DNA from: Alopecurus myosuroides
Taxonomy: Eukaryota; Streptophyta; Magnoliopsida; Poales; Poaceae
Assembly (NCBI GenBank): GCA_028641055.1
Contig: CM054062.1
Coordinates: forward strand, 277,099,710 to 277,163,709
DNA length: 64,000 bases
Direction: 5' to 3'
The position numbers and the translations under genes were made by a program. Of this stretch, positions 46,366-57,771 are shown piece after piece. The first letter of the stretch is position 1; every line of letters begins with the position of its first letter. The notes beneath the pieces were generated by a model. That model was not told where the DNA came from. It was given only the letters and a program-made list of their open reading frames with translations, and made no database searches.

Positions 46366-47004
46366 ACGGCTGATTGACTAGCGTAGCACGCAACGCGGGC
46401 CACGTAGGTAGTCCGTAGGTAGGCCGTATGCGTGCATGGTGGTACTGCCGAAGTTTGCGACGGCGGCCTGTGGTGAGGTGAGGGGTTCTCTGATCAACCC
46501 ATGCGCGCGCGCGAGGGTGTGCATGTCGTTGCATGGTTGGCATCTTCTTCCGGAGGTGCCGACAATTTTGCCGCAATGTGAGACTGTTCGACATGCATGA
46601 AGCGATGTAGGAAATTGTATTGTTGCAAGTAGGACTAAATCCTACCATGGCCAGCTAGTTGGTTGAGTGGATGGATGCCCATGCGGCCATGCCCTATGTT
46701 CGCTACCACCATGAGCTTTCTTTCTCATGTGCCTGCGTTTGCTCCGAGGTACTCCAGTTCGTGTTCCTTGTTAGGTGCTACTCGTGGTTTTATCTCTTGT
46801 TCTACCGCGAATATGTTATACGCATTTCTTTCTGTTTTCTTGGAACCGAGATAAAAGATTTGCCTCAGCAGAGTTTACACAAGTACTGTAAAACAAGAGA
46901 AAAAAGAAATAATGCCAAGACTGCAAATTACTCGCCATGATAGGCCATGACGAGAGAGCTCAAATATTTTGCTTTGGCGATGACCCGATTTTTAGCATCA
47001 TATT
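46366..47004. other. 3' UTR and flank of the AP2 gene
   Basis: No further coding frame. Contains a (CG)n-like stretch GCGCGCGCGCGAG at 46503-46515. The poly(A) site is unresolved. Confidence 0.4.
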
Positions 47005-47800
47005 TTTTTTTTTTTGAACAAAGAGTGCCCTCGAGAGGGTTAGAAGCTTCACATTAAAAACTACAAGGGACCTCAAGACATATGAATTGACACATAGGTC
47101 CCTAGAATTTGTAGAACGGACCCTACAACAAGATTTGCAATTACAAATGGTTCCATCACTTTCCCCACCGTCGAGCAGAACGAAGAAGTCGAGCTTGCCG
47201 TCGCTCGTCGCCGCCGCGGGGACTACACCACTTGCGCCGACGCCGGCGTGCACCGCAGGATCAGCCGACTCCTGAAAGGGCCTCACAGAGGTTGAAGAAG
47301 GTCTGGAGCATACCAGCAATTCCTGGTCATCGAAGACAAGGTATGCGCTCGATTCGAAGGAAGCTTCTGATCTCCAAGCCTGCTCTGCCCCCAACTCTGC
47401 TGCAACACCACGATCAACCGCCACCACCACAGTAGCTAGCAAATTGCAGCAAACACCAAAGCCAAGAACCAAAGCAGGCAGGATCCACCACCACGACTCC
47501 ATGAAAACCAGGCCGCCGTCAAAACTCTGGAACCTGCCACGGAACGGAGGAGGCAAGGCGAGAAGGTGGCCGACGCGGTGAATCCAGGAAAAAACGAGCT
47601 TATTTAGAAGGGGAAAGGGGAAGCGGAGGCCACAGCAGCTGACATCTCCCTCCTCGGGAGCTTGAGCAACAGCAGATCAACTTCCACCAAACACCGACGA
47701 GCGCTCGTAGGCTCCGGCGGTGGTCTTCCCCGCGGCAGTACGCCAAGCTCCACATAGGAAGAACTACAAGCCCTAATCTCAACTAGTAGCTAAGCCTACT
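47005..47800 (-). mobile_element. Probable retroposed element with poly(A) tail, minus strand
   Basis: Minus-strand sequence ends ...CTCTTTGTTC followed by a run of about 13 A (47005-47017 as T on the + strand), the usual 3' end of plant LINE-like copies. Open frames upstream on the minus strand (from 47782 and from 47556) have no recognised domain. The type is inferred from the tail. No duplication was matched. Confidence 0.3.
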
Positions 47801-48104
47801 ATATACATCAGCGCACCGAGCACCTCACCCTTCTCATCCTCCTCCGGCGACGCCGGCGGCGGAGATCCGGGATCGGGCCAGGCCCGAGAGCGAGGTTCCC
47901 CTTTTCGCTTCCTTATCCGCTACGAGAGGGGGGGCCCTACTTCACACCTTTTCAATATGCGACGTCGATACTTCATTGCGGTAAACCCTCGTGTTTAATT
48001 AGCTCATACCAAACCGCCCAAGAGGACATCACTTCGGCTAAAAGGTGGGGATGGAAGATAGCCGGCTACCAATCTTTGACCAAGGTAAAATCGTCCCCGC
48101 TTAA
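47801..48104 (-). other. Unassigned sequence left of the Harbinger element
   Basis: No complete gene. The last 150 bp reads on the minus strand like decayed coding sequence (SGDDFTLVKDW, HPHLLAEVMSSWAVWYELIK) and may continue beyond the two downstream insertions (see findings). Confidence 0.3.
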
Positions 48105-49157
48105 GGGCATCTCCAGCCGTTGCGCCCCCTCAGGGCCTAAAACGCCGCCGTTTTGGGGCCGCCGCGGCGCCAAACGGCGCTAATCTGGAACCTGGGGGGG
48201 CAGGCTTCCCAGTCGCCCCCCGAGCCCAACTTTCGGCCCCAAAAAAACTCTCGTTACGAAACTCGGCGCATTTTACTGATTCACGCAAAGTTCATACATT
48301 TCGACGCAAAATTAAACTAAAAACGCAAATTTAAACTAAAACAAACTAAACTACTTCAGTCCTAGGCGCGCAGCGATCGTCTGGCTGTAGTCGACGTCGT
48401 CGCCGTCGTCGTCGTCCGTGCCGTCGCCGTCCGAACTCCGCATCCGTCGAAGGGATCGGGGGCACGGGCACCCCGCCCGCGCTGAGTGTCCAACGAGGCT
48501 GCCCGCCGCCGGAGCTCGGGAGGCGCATGTCCGGCGGGCACGGGTAGCCCGCTCGGTACAGCGCCCACGCCTCGTTCCGGCGAAGGTGGCGGCGAATCCA
48601 GCCGTTGGCGGCGGCGGCGCTATCGTAATTGGCCATCTGCGTGGAGGAAGGAGAGAGAGCACGGGGGAGAGAGGAGAGCGCCGAGGAGGAAGGGCGAGGG
48701 ACCAGCGAGGTAGTAAAATGGGGAGGGCGGCGAGCGGCGGGGGGCTTTTGTAGCCTGCCGGGCATTTACTGCGCCGCGTCCCCTCGCTGCCGCCCGCCAC
48801 GCCATTACGCCGGCAGCCTTTCAACGGGCGCATGCACTGGGTGGCCGCCACGCCATAAACGCCGGCAGCCTTTGACTGACGCGGGAGCCGAGGAGATGAT
48901 CACGGGGGTTTCTGTTCCCGCGTTTTTGCGCCGCTTCACTGATAGAGCCGGCCCGCGCGGGCGGCAGCGCAGTTTCGCCCCCCAAGCCGAACCTAGCGGG
49001 CTGGGTTTGGCCTGGGTGCCGCGGCGCGAAATAGCGCCGTTTCGGCGCTATTTAGGCTTCTGGGGGGACCGATTGGTGCGAAAACGGCGCTATTCGCCGC
49101 TTCCGGCGCTAAAAAAGCCGCATGGGGGAGGCTCTAGGGTGGCAACTGGAGATGCCC
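48105..49157. mobile_element. PIF/Harbinger-like element
   Basis: Ends are GGGCATCTCCAG (48105-48116) and its exact reverse complement CTGGAGATGCCC (49146-49157). TAA lies on both sides (48102-48104 and 49158-49160), which fits the 3-bp TWA target preference of PIF/Harbinger transposons. 1053 bp, strongly GC-rich, with no transposase (no DDE or Myb-like domain seen), so non-autonomous. It carries a small coding-like frame. Confidence 0.8.
48346..48636 (-). pseudogene. Small coding-like frame inside the Harbinger element
   Basis: From the ATG at 48636 on the minus strand: MANYDSAAAANGWIRRHLRR, then AWALYRAGYPCPPDMRLPSS and GGVPVPPIPSTDAE, followed by an Arg-rich low-complexity run. The ALY-AG-P-PPDMRLP pattern resembles from memory a protein piece repeatedly found in grass transposons of this kind. 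Function unknown; it may be only a gene fragment. Longer frames in other phases here are GC shadows. Confidence 0.35.
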
Positions 49158-49245
49158 TAAGAGGAAAGGATGGAGAGCAGAAAAAACCTGCTGAAAATAT
49201 AAGTGAAACTATGCTTAAAGATAATGTGTAACGCCGTCTCCAAAT
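49158..49245. other. Short flank between Harbinger and gypsy elements
   Basis: Contains the right TAA duplication and the left CAAAT duplication (49241-49245). Minus-strand reading may be part of the split host sequence. Confidence 0.4.
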
Positions 49246-50318
49246 TGATGCGGAGGGTTACTCCTAGATTGGCCCGATCTTCACGAATCGACGGAGAACA
49301 CGAAGAACACGAAGAACTCGATGAACACACGAGGGGGAAACGAGGGGGGGGGGGGAAATCGAGGGCAACGCAAACAAACACAAGGATAACTAGTAAGAAC
49401 CGAAGAACCCCAAATCTTCCGTCAACTAACCCCGAGGGCCGCCTACGGAACGATCGATTCAACTGAGCTCACCTTGATTGAAACCGCTTTACACCCGTAG
49501 CCGGTCCACTACGCCAATAGAACCTCAAGATAATCGAGAGGAAGATTGGTCAAGTACTTGATAGAAACCCAAAGGGAGAGATCAAGTATTTGGATGTGCC
49601 TTGATACAATCCTCGACGATGTCGGAGGGATGGTTCCTCAAAGAGGGATACAAGAGAGCTGAGCTCCAAATGTTCTAAATTCAACTCTAAACCCTAGATC
49701 TCGCTTGGGGGTCTCCTTATATAGCCGGGGGTCGAAGTAGGTGGAAACTGGAGCGAAAACAGCACATTTCCGGGCATTTTCGGGTCCACCCCGGCCTAGG
49801 GGCCGGCCTGGCCGGCCTGGGACCCGGCCTGGGGCCAGGGTGGGCGCCTGGAGGGGCTGGCCGGCCTGGGGCCGGGGTGGGATGGAGGCAGGCCGGCCCC
49901 CAGGCCGGCTGGCTCTGTGGGGTGCCCGGCCTGGGGCCGGGGTGGGAGGAGGGGAGGCCGGGTTGGAGGCCGGCCTCCTCTGTTGGGGGTCCGGCCTAGG
50001 GGGGGGATGAGGCCGGCCTGGCCGGCCCCCGAGGCCGGGAGGGACTCCTTTCCCCCCATCTTCTCCGCCGGGACTCCGAATTGGACGCCGTCTTCACCGT
50101 TGTTCTCCGTATCTTCTTGCGCATCGTCTCGGGTACTTTTCGGTGACTCCGTGGCGGGTTTGAACCTGAGCACGCAAAGTGTGGAAACATGAGGTAGCGC
50201 ACCATCCTCCATGTGATCGAAAGTATAGAGCGAGAGGAGCGAGTTCACCTTATCCTTGATGGCCTTTGCGCGTGATCTTGTCATCGGTCCACTTGGAGTA
50301 GATGGTTGGGCTACATCA
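49246..50318 (-). repeat. 3' LTR of the young gypsy element
   Basis: 1073 bp, near-identical to 56696-57766. Holds the C-terminal part of the gag-pol frame, a TATA-like CTATATAA on the minus strand (plus 49715-49722) and a GGCCGGCC-rich block. Confidence 0.93.
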
Positions 50319-53300
50319 TCTCCCCCCCCTTGAAAAAGAGTCGACCTCGACTCGGCGTCGTCTTCATCACTTGGGTATCCATGGAAGGGAGAGAGGTCCT
50401 TGACATTGAAGGAGTTGTGGACGAGGTACTTGGATTGCGGTAAGTCGAGCTTGTAGGCGTTGTTGTTGATGCGCTTGAGGACCTTGAAGGGACCGTCACC
50501 TCTTGGCTTGAGCTTGGAGTTGCGCTCTTCGGGGAACCGATCCTTGCGCAAGTGTAGCCACACGAGGTCACCTTCTTGGAACACCATGGGTTTCTTGTTC
50601 TTGTTCATGATAGAGGCTCGGTGCTCGGAATGCTTCTCAAGTGTAGCCCTTGTGGAGTCGTGGAGCTTCTTGATGTAGTCGGTGCGCTTGTCGATGTCCA
50701 TGTTTGCTCGCTCGCGTAGAGGCAAAGGGAGTATGTCGAGGGCGGTGTTGGGGTTGAAGCCGTAGACGATCTCGAAGGGACTCTTCTTGGTAGCTTGATG
50801 GAGAGCACGGTTGTAGGCGAACTCGGCGTGTGGGATGCATTCCTCCCAATTCTTCAAGTTGGGCTTGATCAATGCTCGAAGTAGTGAAGAGAGTGTGCGG
50901 TTGACGACCTCGGTTTGTCCATCCGTTTGTGGGTGATAGGCGGTGGAGAATAGTAGCTTGACGCCGAGCTTGGCCATCAATGTCTTCCAAAAGTAGGAGG
51001 TGAACTTGACGTCGCGGTCCGAGACAATTGAAGTAGGTACACCATGTAGACGCACAATTTCCCTGAAAAACAAAGTAGCAACATGTGAAGCATCGTCGGT
51101 TCGGTTACAAGGAATGAAATGTGCCATCTTAGAGAAACGATCCACAACTACAAAGATTGAATCCATGTTGGTTTTAGTTCGTGGAAGGCCTAGCACAAAG
51201 TCCATGCTAATATCACTCCAAGGTGCATGTGGGATAGGTAATGGCATGTAAAGACCATGAGGGTTGGAAGTGGACTTAGCTCGGAGGCATGTGGAACATC
51301 TCTTGACGTGTCTCTCAACGTGGTGCTTCATCTTGGGCCAATAGTAGTTGGTGGAGAGCATGGCATAGGTCTTGTCGCGTCCAAAGTGTCCCATGAGGCC
51401 TCCTTCATGTGATTCCTTCAATAACAACAAGCGAAGAGAAGACTCGGGGATACACAATTTGTTAGCCTTAAACAAGAAACCTTTGTGAAGATAGAAATCA
51501 TCGAAACCTCGGTTAGGCAAGCACTTCTCAAATATAGGACCAAAGAAAGCATCGGAAGCATATAAGTCTTTGATTTCATCCAAACCAATCACATTGATGT
51601 CAAGACGTGTAAGAAGGCATTCTTTCCTAGACAAGGCATCGGCTACCACATTCTCTTTACCTTTCTTGTACTTAATGACATAAGGAAAAGATTCAATGAA
51701 TTCAACCCACTTAGCATGCCTTTTGTTCAAATTGGTTTGGCTTTTCAAGTATTTCAATGATTCGTGATCGGAATGAATGACAAATTCTTTTGGCCAAAGG
51801 TAGTGTTGCCAAACTTCTAGCACTCTAACCAAAGCAAAGAGTTCCTTATCATAGATGGGGTAATTGAGTTTAGCACCATCAAGTTTTTCACTATGGTAAG
51901 CAACGGGGCGTCCGTTTTGCATGAGAACGCCACCAATTCCTATACCACTAGCATCACATTCAATCTCAAAAGTTTTCTCGAAATCCGGTAAGACAAGCAA
52001 AGGAGCTTCGGTTAGGCATTTCTTAAGTGTGTCGAAAGCTTTTTGTTGCGCATTGCCCCAAACAAACGGGACATTCTTTTTGGTAAGTTCATTCAAAGGG
52101 CAAGCAATAGTTGAAAAATCTTTGACAAAGCGGCGATAGAAACCGGCAAGGCCATGAAAGCGCCTTATCTCACCCACGGAAGTAGGGTTGGGCCAATTCC
52201 TAATTGCCTCAATCTTCTTGTTATCTACTTCAATACCATTGGACGAGATCACAAAACCCAAGAAAACAAGCTTGTTGGTGCAAAAATTGCATTTGGAAAG
52301 ATTGGCGAAAAGTTTTGCATTGCGAAGAGCCAACAATACTTGTGAAACATGATCAAGGTGATCTTCCAAAGATTTGCTATAAATGAGAATATCGTCGAAG
52401 TAAACCACAACAAATTTGCCAATGAAAGGACGTAGAACTTCATTCATGAGACGCATGAAGGTAGATGGGGCATTCGAAAGACCAAAGGGCATAACAAGCC
52501 ATTCATACAAACCAAGTTTTGTTTTGAAAGCCGTTTTCCATTCATCACCTATACTCATACGAATTTGATGGTAACCACTTTTAAGATCAATTTTTGAAAA
52601 GATAGTAGCACCACTCAATTCATCAAGCATGTCATCGAGCCTAGGAATAGGATGTCTATATCTAACGGTGATAGCATTGATAGGGCGACAATCCATACAC
52701 ATGCGGGAAGTAGAATCTTGCTTTGGAACAAGGATAACCGGCACGGCACAAGGACTAAGGGATTCGCGGATAAAACCTTTTTCGAGTAGCTCTTGGATTT
52801 GGCGCTCAATCTCCTTAGTCTCCTCGGGATTGGTGCGGTAAGGAGCGCGGTTTGGAAGGGGCGCGCCCGGAATGAGGTCAATACGGTGCTCGATTCCTCG
52901 AAGGGGAGGAAGGCCCGGAGGGAGCTCATCGGGAAAGACGTCTTCAAATTCCTGCAACAAAGGCAACAAAGAGGGAGGTAGATTTGTCATGTCGTTAGTT
53001 TCAAGTGCTTCCCCTTTGCACAATAGGACAAAGTGAAGTATGGTTGGGTCCTCTCTTAGCGCTCGCATCTCTCTTTTGGTGGCAAGTAAGGCAAAGCCTT
53101 TGGCATCACTCGTAATTTTTCCACTCATATTTGGCTTGTGGCTCTCACTCGCTTTTTGGTGGATCACTCTCTCACCACTCATCTCACGAGATTTGAGCTC
53201 TTCTTGTCGACGTGCAAGAGTCTTGGCGTTGTCGGCGATCACTTGGCTAGGAGACATGGGACGAAGAACAAATGTCTTGTTGTTCCACTTGAAGCTATAG

Positions 53301-55495
53301 TGATTGGTACGCCCATCATGGATAGCACTCTTGTCGTATTGCCACGGTCGGCCAAGAAGAAGATGACACACGGTCATAGGAACAACGTCACAATCTACCG
53401 TGTCTTCATAAGGACCAATCTTGAAAGTCACGGAGACCATGTGTTGAATCTTGAAGGTGCCGGAGTCACTAAGCCATTGGACATGGTATGGGTGAGGGTG
53501 TTGCTTGTAAGGCAACTTGAGTTTGTCGCAAAGTTCTTTGCTAGCTAAGTTGTGACAACTTCCACCGTCGATGATGACCTTGATTGACTTGCCATCAATA
53601 CCGGCTCTTGTTTGAAAGAGATTGCACCGTTGATCTTGCTCATCTTGAGGAGAAGAAGTGAGGACTCTTGTGACCACTAGGGATGGGTTCTTGTCCTCAT
53701 CGCAATACACACTTTCTTCATCATCGTTGGAGACGTCCAAAGGGTTGAGAGCAACTTGATGCAAGGCATAGTATTCGCCTTCGCTCATAGAATCACGTTC
53801 ACCATCTTGGTTGACAATCATGATCATCTTGTTGGAACATTCAAAGGACTTGTGTCCACTACCACCACACTTGAAGCAAGTAATAGTGCTTGACTTGACT
53901 TGAGGAGCACTTGAGGATGAGGTTGGAGTAGCTTGCTTCTTGAATGGTTGGGAAGACTTGTTGGGAGCACTAGAGGCTCGCGGGTTGCTCTTGGTGGTAG
54001 TTGGAGGAGGAGCTTGTGTCATTGGAGTAGAGGATGATGGTCTTGAGTTGAAGAAAGCCTTTTGCTTGCTATATTTGAGATCTTCCGCAATTTGACGTTC
54101 CGCCTTAAGAGCTTGGTGGACAAGGGCCACAATGTTGTCATACGGTTGATACTCGACGATCTTCCTTATAGGATAGTTGAGGCCATTGAGGAAACGGGCC
54201 ATTGTTTGCTCTTGAGATTCTATCACATGAGCGCGGATCAAAGATGTCTCCATTTCCTTGTAGTACTCATCAACGGACTTCACACCTTGACGAAGTTCTT
54301 GAAGCTTCTTGAAGAGGTCACGCTTGTAGTGAGGAGGAACGAATCGAGCATGCATGAATTGCTTCATCTCATTCCAAGTGGCAATAGGAGCAACTCGATT
54401 GCGGACTCGTTCGGCTTGTAGACGATCCCACCATAAGAGTGCATAGCCTTCGAATTCCAAAGATGCTAGAGCAACCATTTTCTTGTCGGTGAAGTTGTGA
54501 ATGCCGAAGATCTTGTCAACCTTGAGAGCCCAAGCAAGATAGTCTTCGGGATCATTCTCACCATTGAACTTGGGGACATTGAAACGAAGAGCACTCATGT
54601 TGTTGTCCTCTTGCGGACGATGGAGGCGCGCATGTTGGCGCTCATGGGGGTCTTCATCATACATGGGAGGTGAATCATCATAGGGGTCATCCTCATTGTC
54701 TTGGCGGTGGCGATCATGATGGGGAGGATGACGCCGGTGGTCATTAGGTGGTGGTGGTTGGTGGTGACGGAGCCTAGCTTCACGGCGTTCACTATCATCA
54801 TGGCCATTGTGATGTTGTTGAGGACGTTCTTGTTCTTGGAGAGGTTGTTGAGGATGATCATGTTCTTGGCGGTCATTGTTGTTGGGACGCGCATGGCGCC
54901 TTGGTGGCCTTCGATGTTGACGAGCATCTTCCACGAAATCGTTGTGGCCATAGTCTTGAGCGTGGCCTTGTGGAGGTGGAGGATGATGGTGTTGTCGAAG
55001 GTCCGGGCGTTGCGGTTGTTGAAGAGGGTCACCACGGCCTTGGCGATGTCGAGGTGGTGGTGATGGCGAGCTATCCTCATACCGATTGCGTCGCGGAGGT
55101 TGTTGATGTTGTGGAGGAGGTGGTGGTGCTTGTTGAGGTTGTCCACCCTCCTCCACGTTGTGGCGATCATGGCGATCATGGCGACGAGGTTGGTGAGGAT
55201 CTTGATTGCGGTGGCTTGAGCGGCGAGACCTTGAGGACGATGATGAATGACGGCGATTGGCAAGGTTAGCCAAGTTGATGTTGATGCGCGTCATTTGATC
55301 ATTCATTCGAGCCTCTTGCTCTTGGAGTCGACGCTCATAGCGTTGCAACCCGTCCTTGACGAGTTCGCGGAGTTGAAAGTGGTCATTGTGGGTGACGAAG
55401 TTGGCGTAATCATTGTCGTTGTAGAATGGGTTGCCTTCGTCTTCCGAGCTCGGACTTGTGAATACTCCTTCCCTAGCCATCTCAAGAACACACAC
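49796..55495 (-). CDS. Gag-pol polyprotein of the young gypsy element (1899 residues, uninterrupted)
   Basis: Encodes the whole replication machinery in one frame. Approximate residues follow. The N-terminal gag has a His/Arg/Pro/Gln-rich low-complexity stretch (about 85-300), then the gag domain ([39 protein letters not shown]). The CCHC knuckle [14 protein letters not shown] is near 539. The aspartic protease ([13 protein letters not shown]) is near 640. Reverse transcriptase includes [12 protein letters not shown] and YFDDILIYS near 1030. RNase H ([12 protein letters not shown]) is near 1178. The integrase has an HHCC finger ([19 protein letters not shown]...CSTCLRAK, near 1361), a catalytic D near 1427 (SMDFVLG), D near 1491 (SDRDVKF) and E near 1527 (QTEVVNR). 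A GPF module ([10 protein letters not shown]) is near 1663. The last 174 residues lie inside the 3' LTR and become Pro/Gly-rich. No classical chromodomain is evident. The start may be either M1 or the Met at MAREGVF (residue 7). No stop or frameshift: probably functional. Confidence 0.95.
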   Translation of the reverse strand: MCVLEMAREGVFTSPSSEDEGNPFYNDNDYANFVTHNDHFQLRELVKDGLQRYERRLQEQEARMNDQMTRININLANLANRRHSSSSSRSRRSSHRNQDPHQPRRHDRHDRHNVEEGGQPQQAPPPPPQHQQPPRRNRYEDSSPSPPPRHRQGRGDPLQQPQRPDLRQHHHPPPPQGHAQDYGHNDFVEDARQHRRPPRRHARPNNNDRQEHDHPQQPLQEQERPQQHHNGHDDSERREARLRHHQPPPPNDHRRHPPHHDRHRQDNEDDPYDDSPPMYDEDPHERQHARLHRPQEDNNMSALRFNVPKFNGENDPEDYLAWALKVDKIFGIHNFTDKKMVALASLEFEGYALLWWDRLQAERVRNRVAPIATWNEMKQFMHARFVPPHYKRDLFKKLQELRQGVKSVDEYYKEMETSLIRAHVIESQEQTMARFLNGLNYPIRKIVEYQPYDNIVALVHQALKAERQIAEDLKYSKQKAFFNSRPSSSTPMTQAPPPTTTKSNPRASSAPNKSSQPFKKQATPTSSSSAPQVKSSTITCFKCGGSGHKSFECSNKMIMIVNQDGERDSMSEGEYYALHQVALNPLDVSNDDEESVYCDEDKNPSLVVTRVLTSSPQDEQDQRCNLFQTRAGIDGKSIKVIIDGGSCHNLASKELCDKLKLPYKQHPHPYHVQWLSDSGTFKIQHMVSVTFKIGPYEDTVDCDVVPMTVCHLLLGRPWQYDKSAIHDGRTNHYSFKWNNKTFVLRPMSPSQVIADNAKTLARRQEELKSREMSGERVIHQKASESHKPNMSGKITSDAKGFALLATKREMRALREDPTILHFVLLCKGEALETNDMTNLPPSLLPLLQEFEDVFPDELPPGLPPLRGIEHRIDLIPGAPLPNRAPYRTNPEETKEIERQIQELLEKGFIRESLSPCAVPVILVPKQDSTSRMCMDCRPINAITVRYRHPIPRLDDMLDELSGATIFSKIDLKSGYHQIRMSIGDEWKTAFKTKLGLYEWLVMPFGLSNAPSTFMRLMNEVLRPFIGKFVVVYFDDILIYSKSLEDHLDHVSQVLLALRNAKLFANLSKCNFCTNKLVFLGFVISSNGIEVDNKKIEAIRNWPNPTSVGEIRRFHGLAGFYRRFVKDFSTIACPLNELTKKNVPFVWGNAQQKAFDTLKKCLTEAPLLVLPDFEKTFEIECDASGIGIGGVLMQNGRPVAYHSEKLDGAKLNYPIYDKELFALVRVLEVWQHYLWPKEFVIHSDHESLKYLKSQTNLNKRHAKWVEFIESFPYVIKYKKGKENVVADALSRKECLLTRLDINVIGLDEIKDLYASDAFFGPIFEKCLPNRGFDDFYLHKGFLFKANKLCIPESSLRLLLLKESHEGGLMGHFGRDKTYAMLSTNYYWPKMKHHVERHVKRCSTCLRAKSTSNPHGLYMPLPIPHAPWSDISMDFVLGLPRTKTNMDSIFVVVDRFSKMAHFIPCNRTDDASHVATLFFREIVRLHGVPTSIVSDRDVKFTSYFWKTLMAKLGVKLLFSTAYHPQTDGQTEVVNRTLSSLLRALIKPNLKNWEECIPHAEFAYNRALHQATKKSPFEIVYGFNPNTALDILPLPLRERANMDIDKRTDYIKKLHDSTRATLEKHSEHRASIMNKNKKPMVFQEGDLVWLHLRKDRFPEERNSKLKPRGDGPFKVLKRINNNAYKLDLPQSKYLVHNSFNVKDLSPFHGYPSDEDDAESRSTLFQGGGDDVAQPSTPSGPMTRSRAKAIKDKVNSLLSLYTFDHMEDGALPHVSTLCVLRFKPATESPKSTRDDAQEDTENNGEDGVQFGVPAEKMGGKESLPASGAGQAGLIPPLGRTPNRGGRPPTRPPLLPPRPQAGHPTEPAGLGAGLPPSHPGPRPASPSRRPPWPQAGSQAGQAGP
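50319..50331 (-). promoter_or_regulatory. Polypurine tract
   Basis: CAAGGGGGGGAGA on the minus strand, directly before the 3' LTR. Primes plus-strand DNA synthesis in LTR retrotransposons. Confidence 0.85.
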
Positions 55496-56680
55496 AAGGG
55501 TGATATTGAAGAAATGGACGCCTCACTTACCCAACGTTACCTTTCTTGGTCGTATTGAGGCTAGTGGACGAGCCTAGGTGTAGGGCGGTATGTCAAGAGC
55601 GAAACCAAAAGATCGAAAGAAACCGCAAACGGCAACACACACACTTTATATGGAAGGCAAATAGGTTAGGAAAGTGGCGAGGAAAAATCGACCAAAACCG
55701 AAGAAAAGTTTGTTGTCAATCGTGGAGAAAATTCAAAGAAAAGTTAGCACAAAAACCAAACCTATAGGATGGAAATATGGTGGAACACACACACGCAAGG
55801 GAAAAATGGGGTTAGTGCGACCAATGGACGAGCGAAGAACGAAATGGCCCTAACGTAGACTAATGCTCAATGCCACACTAACACAAGGAGGACGCTAGCT
55901 CAAACCGCAAAGTTGAAAAGGCAACAAGATTCGCACCGTGGCAATCGGTCACTCTTTCTCTTTTGCGACGCAATGCTACACGTTCCTACAATGGAAAGTA
56001 ATTGGCACCGATCCTTTTGCTTCTTTTTCTATTTTCTCTTTTTCTCTTTTTTTTTTTTGATTTTCTCTTTTTGATGGATTCCAAAGTGCCAATGCCTACT
56101 CGGTAGCTAATCTCTCACAAGCGCTAACTTCGCACTCTCGATGCCACAAATGCGATGCCAAGCGGTGTAAAAAGAACTAGTCCGATAGGTAAGTAACACA
56201 ATGGGATGGGGTGGTGCAAGCGGAAGCAAGTTATACCTCTCTTATTTTGATGATCACGGACTTGCGGCCGTGGGGGAGTCGATGTCGTGGCGATCCGATG
56301 ATGTGGAAGCGTAGGTGATGTCGTGGGCGTCGCGTAGCAACTCGTTGCACTCAATTTGGATCACAAACGACAAAGAAAAACAAGTTCCAAAATCTGCCGG
56401 AGAATCGAAGAGCTGAAATTTTCTGAGTTTTTGGCTCAAATTCGAAATTCCCACAAAATCAAGAAAAATTTTGGGCGAAATTGGAAAAATTGGCTGAATG
56501 GAAAGATGTGGAAAGGTGTTTGGCAACTAATCTCTGAAGAAAAACCACGAAAAACGCAACGAGTCAACAGATCGGTCAAATTCCCTTTTGGCTATTTTTT
56601 GAGGATTTTCGAAATTCTTGGTGGAAAAAGAAAAATTGGTGGATGGGGAGGGGTATGGGTGTCGGATTCGTGTCAATCTA
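55496..56680 (-). other. Untranslated leader of the young gypsy element
   Basis: About 1.2 kb between primer-binding site and gag-pol start without a supported frame. Contains a T-rich run at 56025-56075 on the + strand. The packaging signal is expected here in related elements but was not located. Confidence 0.7.
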
Positions 56681-56693
56681 GCTCTGGATACCA
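56681..56693 (-). promoter_or_regulatory. Primer-binding site, initiator Met tRNA type
   Basis: The minus strand reads TGGTATCCAGAGC, which is TGGTATCAGAGC with one extra C. It starts two bases after the 5' LTR. Confidence 0.8.
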
Positions 56694-56695
56694 GA

Positions 56696-57766
56696 TGATG
56701 CGGAGGGTTACTCCTAGATTGGCCCGATCTTCACGAATCGACGGAGAACACGAAGAACACGAAGAACTCGATGAACACACGAGGGGGAAACGAGGGGGGG
56801 GGGAAATCGAGGGCAACGCAAACAAACACAAGGATAACTAGTAAGAACCGAAGAACCCCAAATCTTCCGTCAACTAACCCCGAGGGCCGCCTACGGAACG
56901 ATCGATTCAACTGAGCTCACCTTGATTGAAACCGCTTTACACCCGTAGCCGGTCCACTACGCCAATAGAACCTCAAGATAATCGAGAGGAAGATTGGTCA
57001 AGTACTTGATAGAAACCCAAAGGGAGAGATCAAGTATTTGGATGTGCCTTGATACAATCCTCGACGATGTCGGAGGGATGGTTCCTCAAAGAGGGATACA
57101 AGAGAGCTGAGCTCCAAATGTTCTAAATTCAACTCTAAACCCTAGATCTCGCTTGGGGGTCTCCTTATATAGCCGGGGGTCGAAGTAGGTGGAAACTGAA
57201 GCGAAAACAGCACATTTCCGGGCATTTTCGGGTCCACCCCGGCCTAGGGGCCGGCCTGGCCGGCCTGGGACCCGGCCTGGGGCTAGGGTGGGCGCCTGGA
57301 GGGGCTGGCCGGCCTGGGGCCGGGGTGGGATGGAGGCAGGCCGGCCCCCAGGCCGGCTGGCTCTGTGGGGTGCCCGGCCTGGGGCCGGGGTGGGAGGAGG
57401 GGAGGCCGGGTTGGAGGCCGGCCTCCTCTGTTGGGGGTCCGGCCTAGGGGGGGGATGAGGCCGGCCTGGCCGGCCCCCGAGGCCGGGAGGGACTCCTTTC
57501 CCCCCATCTTCTCCGTCGGGACTCCGAATTGGACGCCGTCTTCACCGTTGTTCTCCGTATCTTCTTGCGCATCGTCTCGGGTACTTTTCGGTGACTCCGT
57601 GGCGGGTTTGAACCTGAGCACGCAAAGTGTGGAAACATGAGGTAGCGCACCATCCTCCATGTGATCGAAAGTATAGAGCGAGAGGAGCGAGTTCACCTTA
57701 TCCTTGATGGCCTTTGCGCGTGATCTTGTCATCGGTCCACTTGGAGTAGATGGTTGGGCTACATCA
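56696..57766 (-). repeat. 5' LTR of the young gypsy element
   Basis: 1071 bp. The minus-strand frame 57813-57283 repeats the gag-pol C-terminus and starts outside the LTR, so it is not a separate gene. The substitutions against the other LTR include one that changes Ala to Thr in that frame. Confidence 0.93.
57165..57172 (-). promoter_or_regulatory. TATA box in the 5' LTR
   Basis: CTATATAA on the minus strand within GGCTATATAAGG, about 600 bp from the LTR start. Probable promoter of the genomic RNA. Confidence 0.55.
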
Positions 57767-57771
57767 CAAAT

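Larger units (their letters stand above)
49246..57766 (-). mobile_element. Complete, young Ty3/gypsy retrotransposon
   Basis: 8521 bp on the minus strand, flanked by a perfect CAAAT duplication (49241-49245 and 57767-57771). LTRs (1073 and 1071 bp) start TGATGTAGCC and end CCGCATCA when read on the minus strand. They differ by three base substitutions and a 2-bp change in one poly-G run. In minus order: 5' LTR 57766-56696, primer-binding site, about 1.2 kb leader, one gag-pol frame, polypurine tract AAGGGGGGGAGA (50330-50319), 3' LTR 50318-49246. All parts needed for transposition are visible. The initiator-Met primer site, the gag type and the overlap of pol with the 3' LTR suggest the CRM (centromeric chromovirus) lineage or a relative. 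The lineage call is from memory and needs a tree. Confidence 0.93.

Noticed and set aside
45840..46648. Long minus-strand frames opposite the AP2 last exon
   Set aside because: GC-driven shadows of exon 9; the + strand frame has clear AP2 homology and splice support.
54595..55263. 222-codon minus-strand frame and + strand frames at 54701-55269
   Set aside because: Other-frame readings of the repetitive His/Arg/Pro-rich gag segment.
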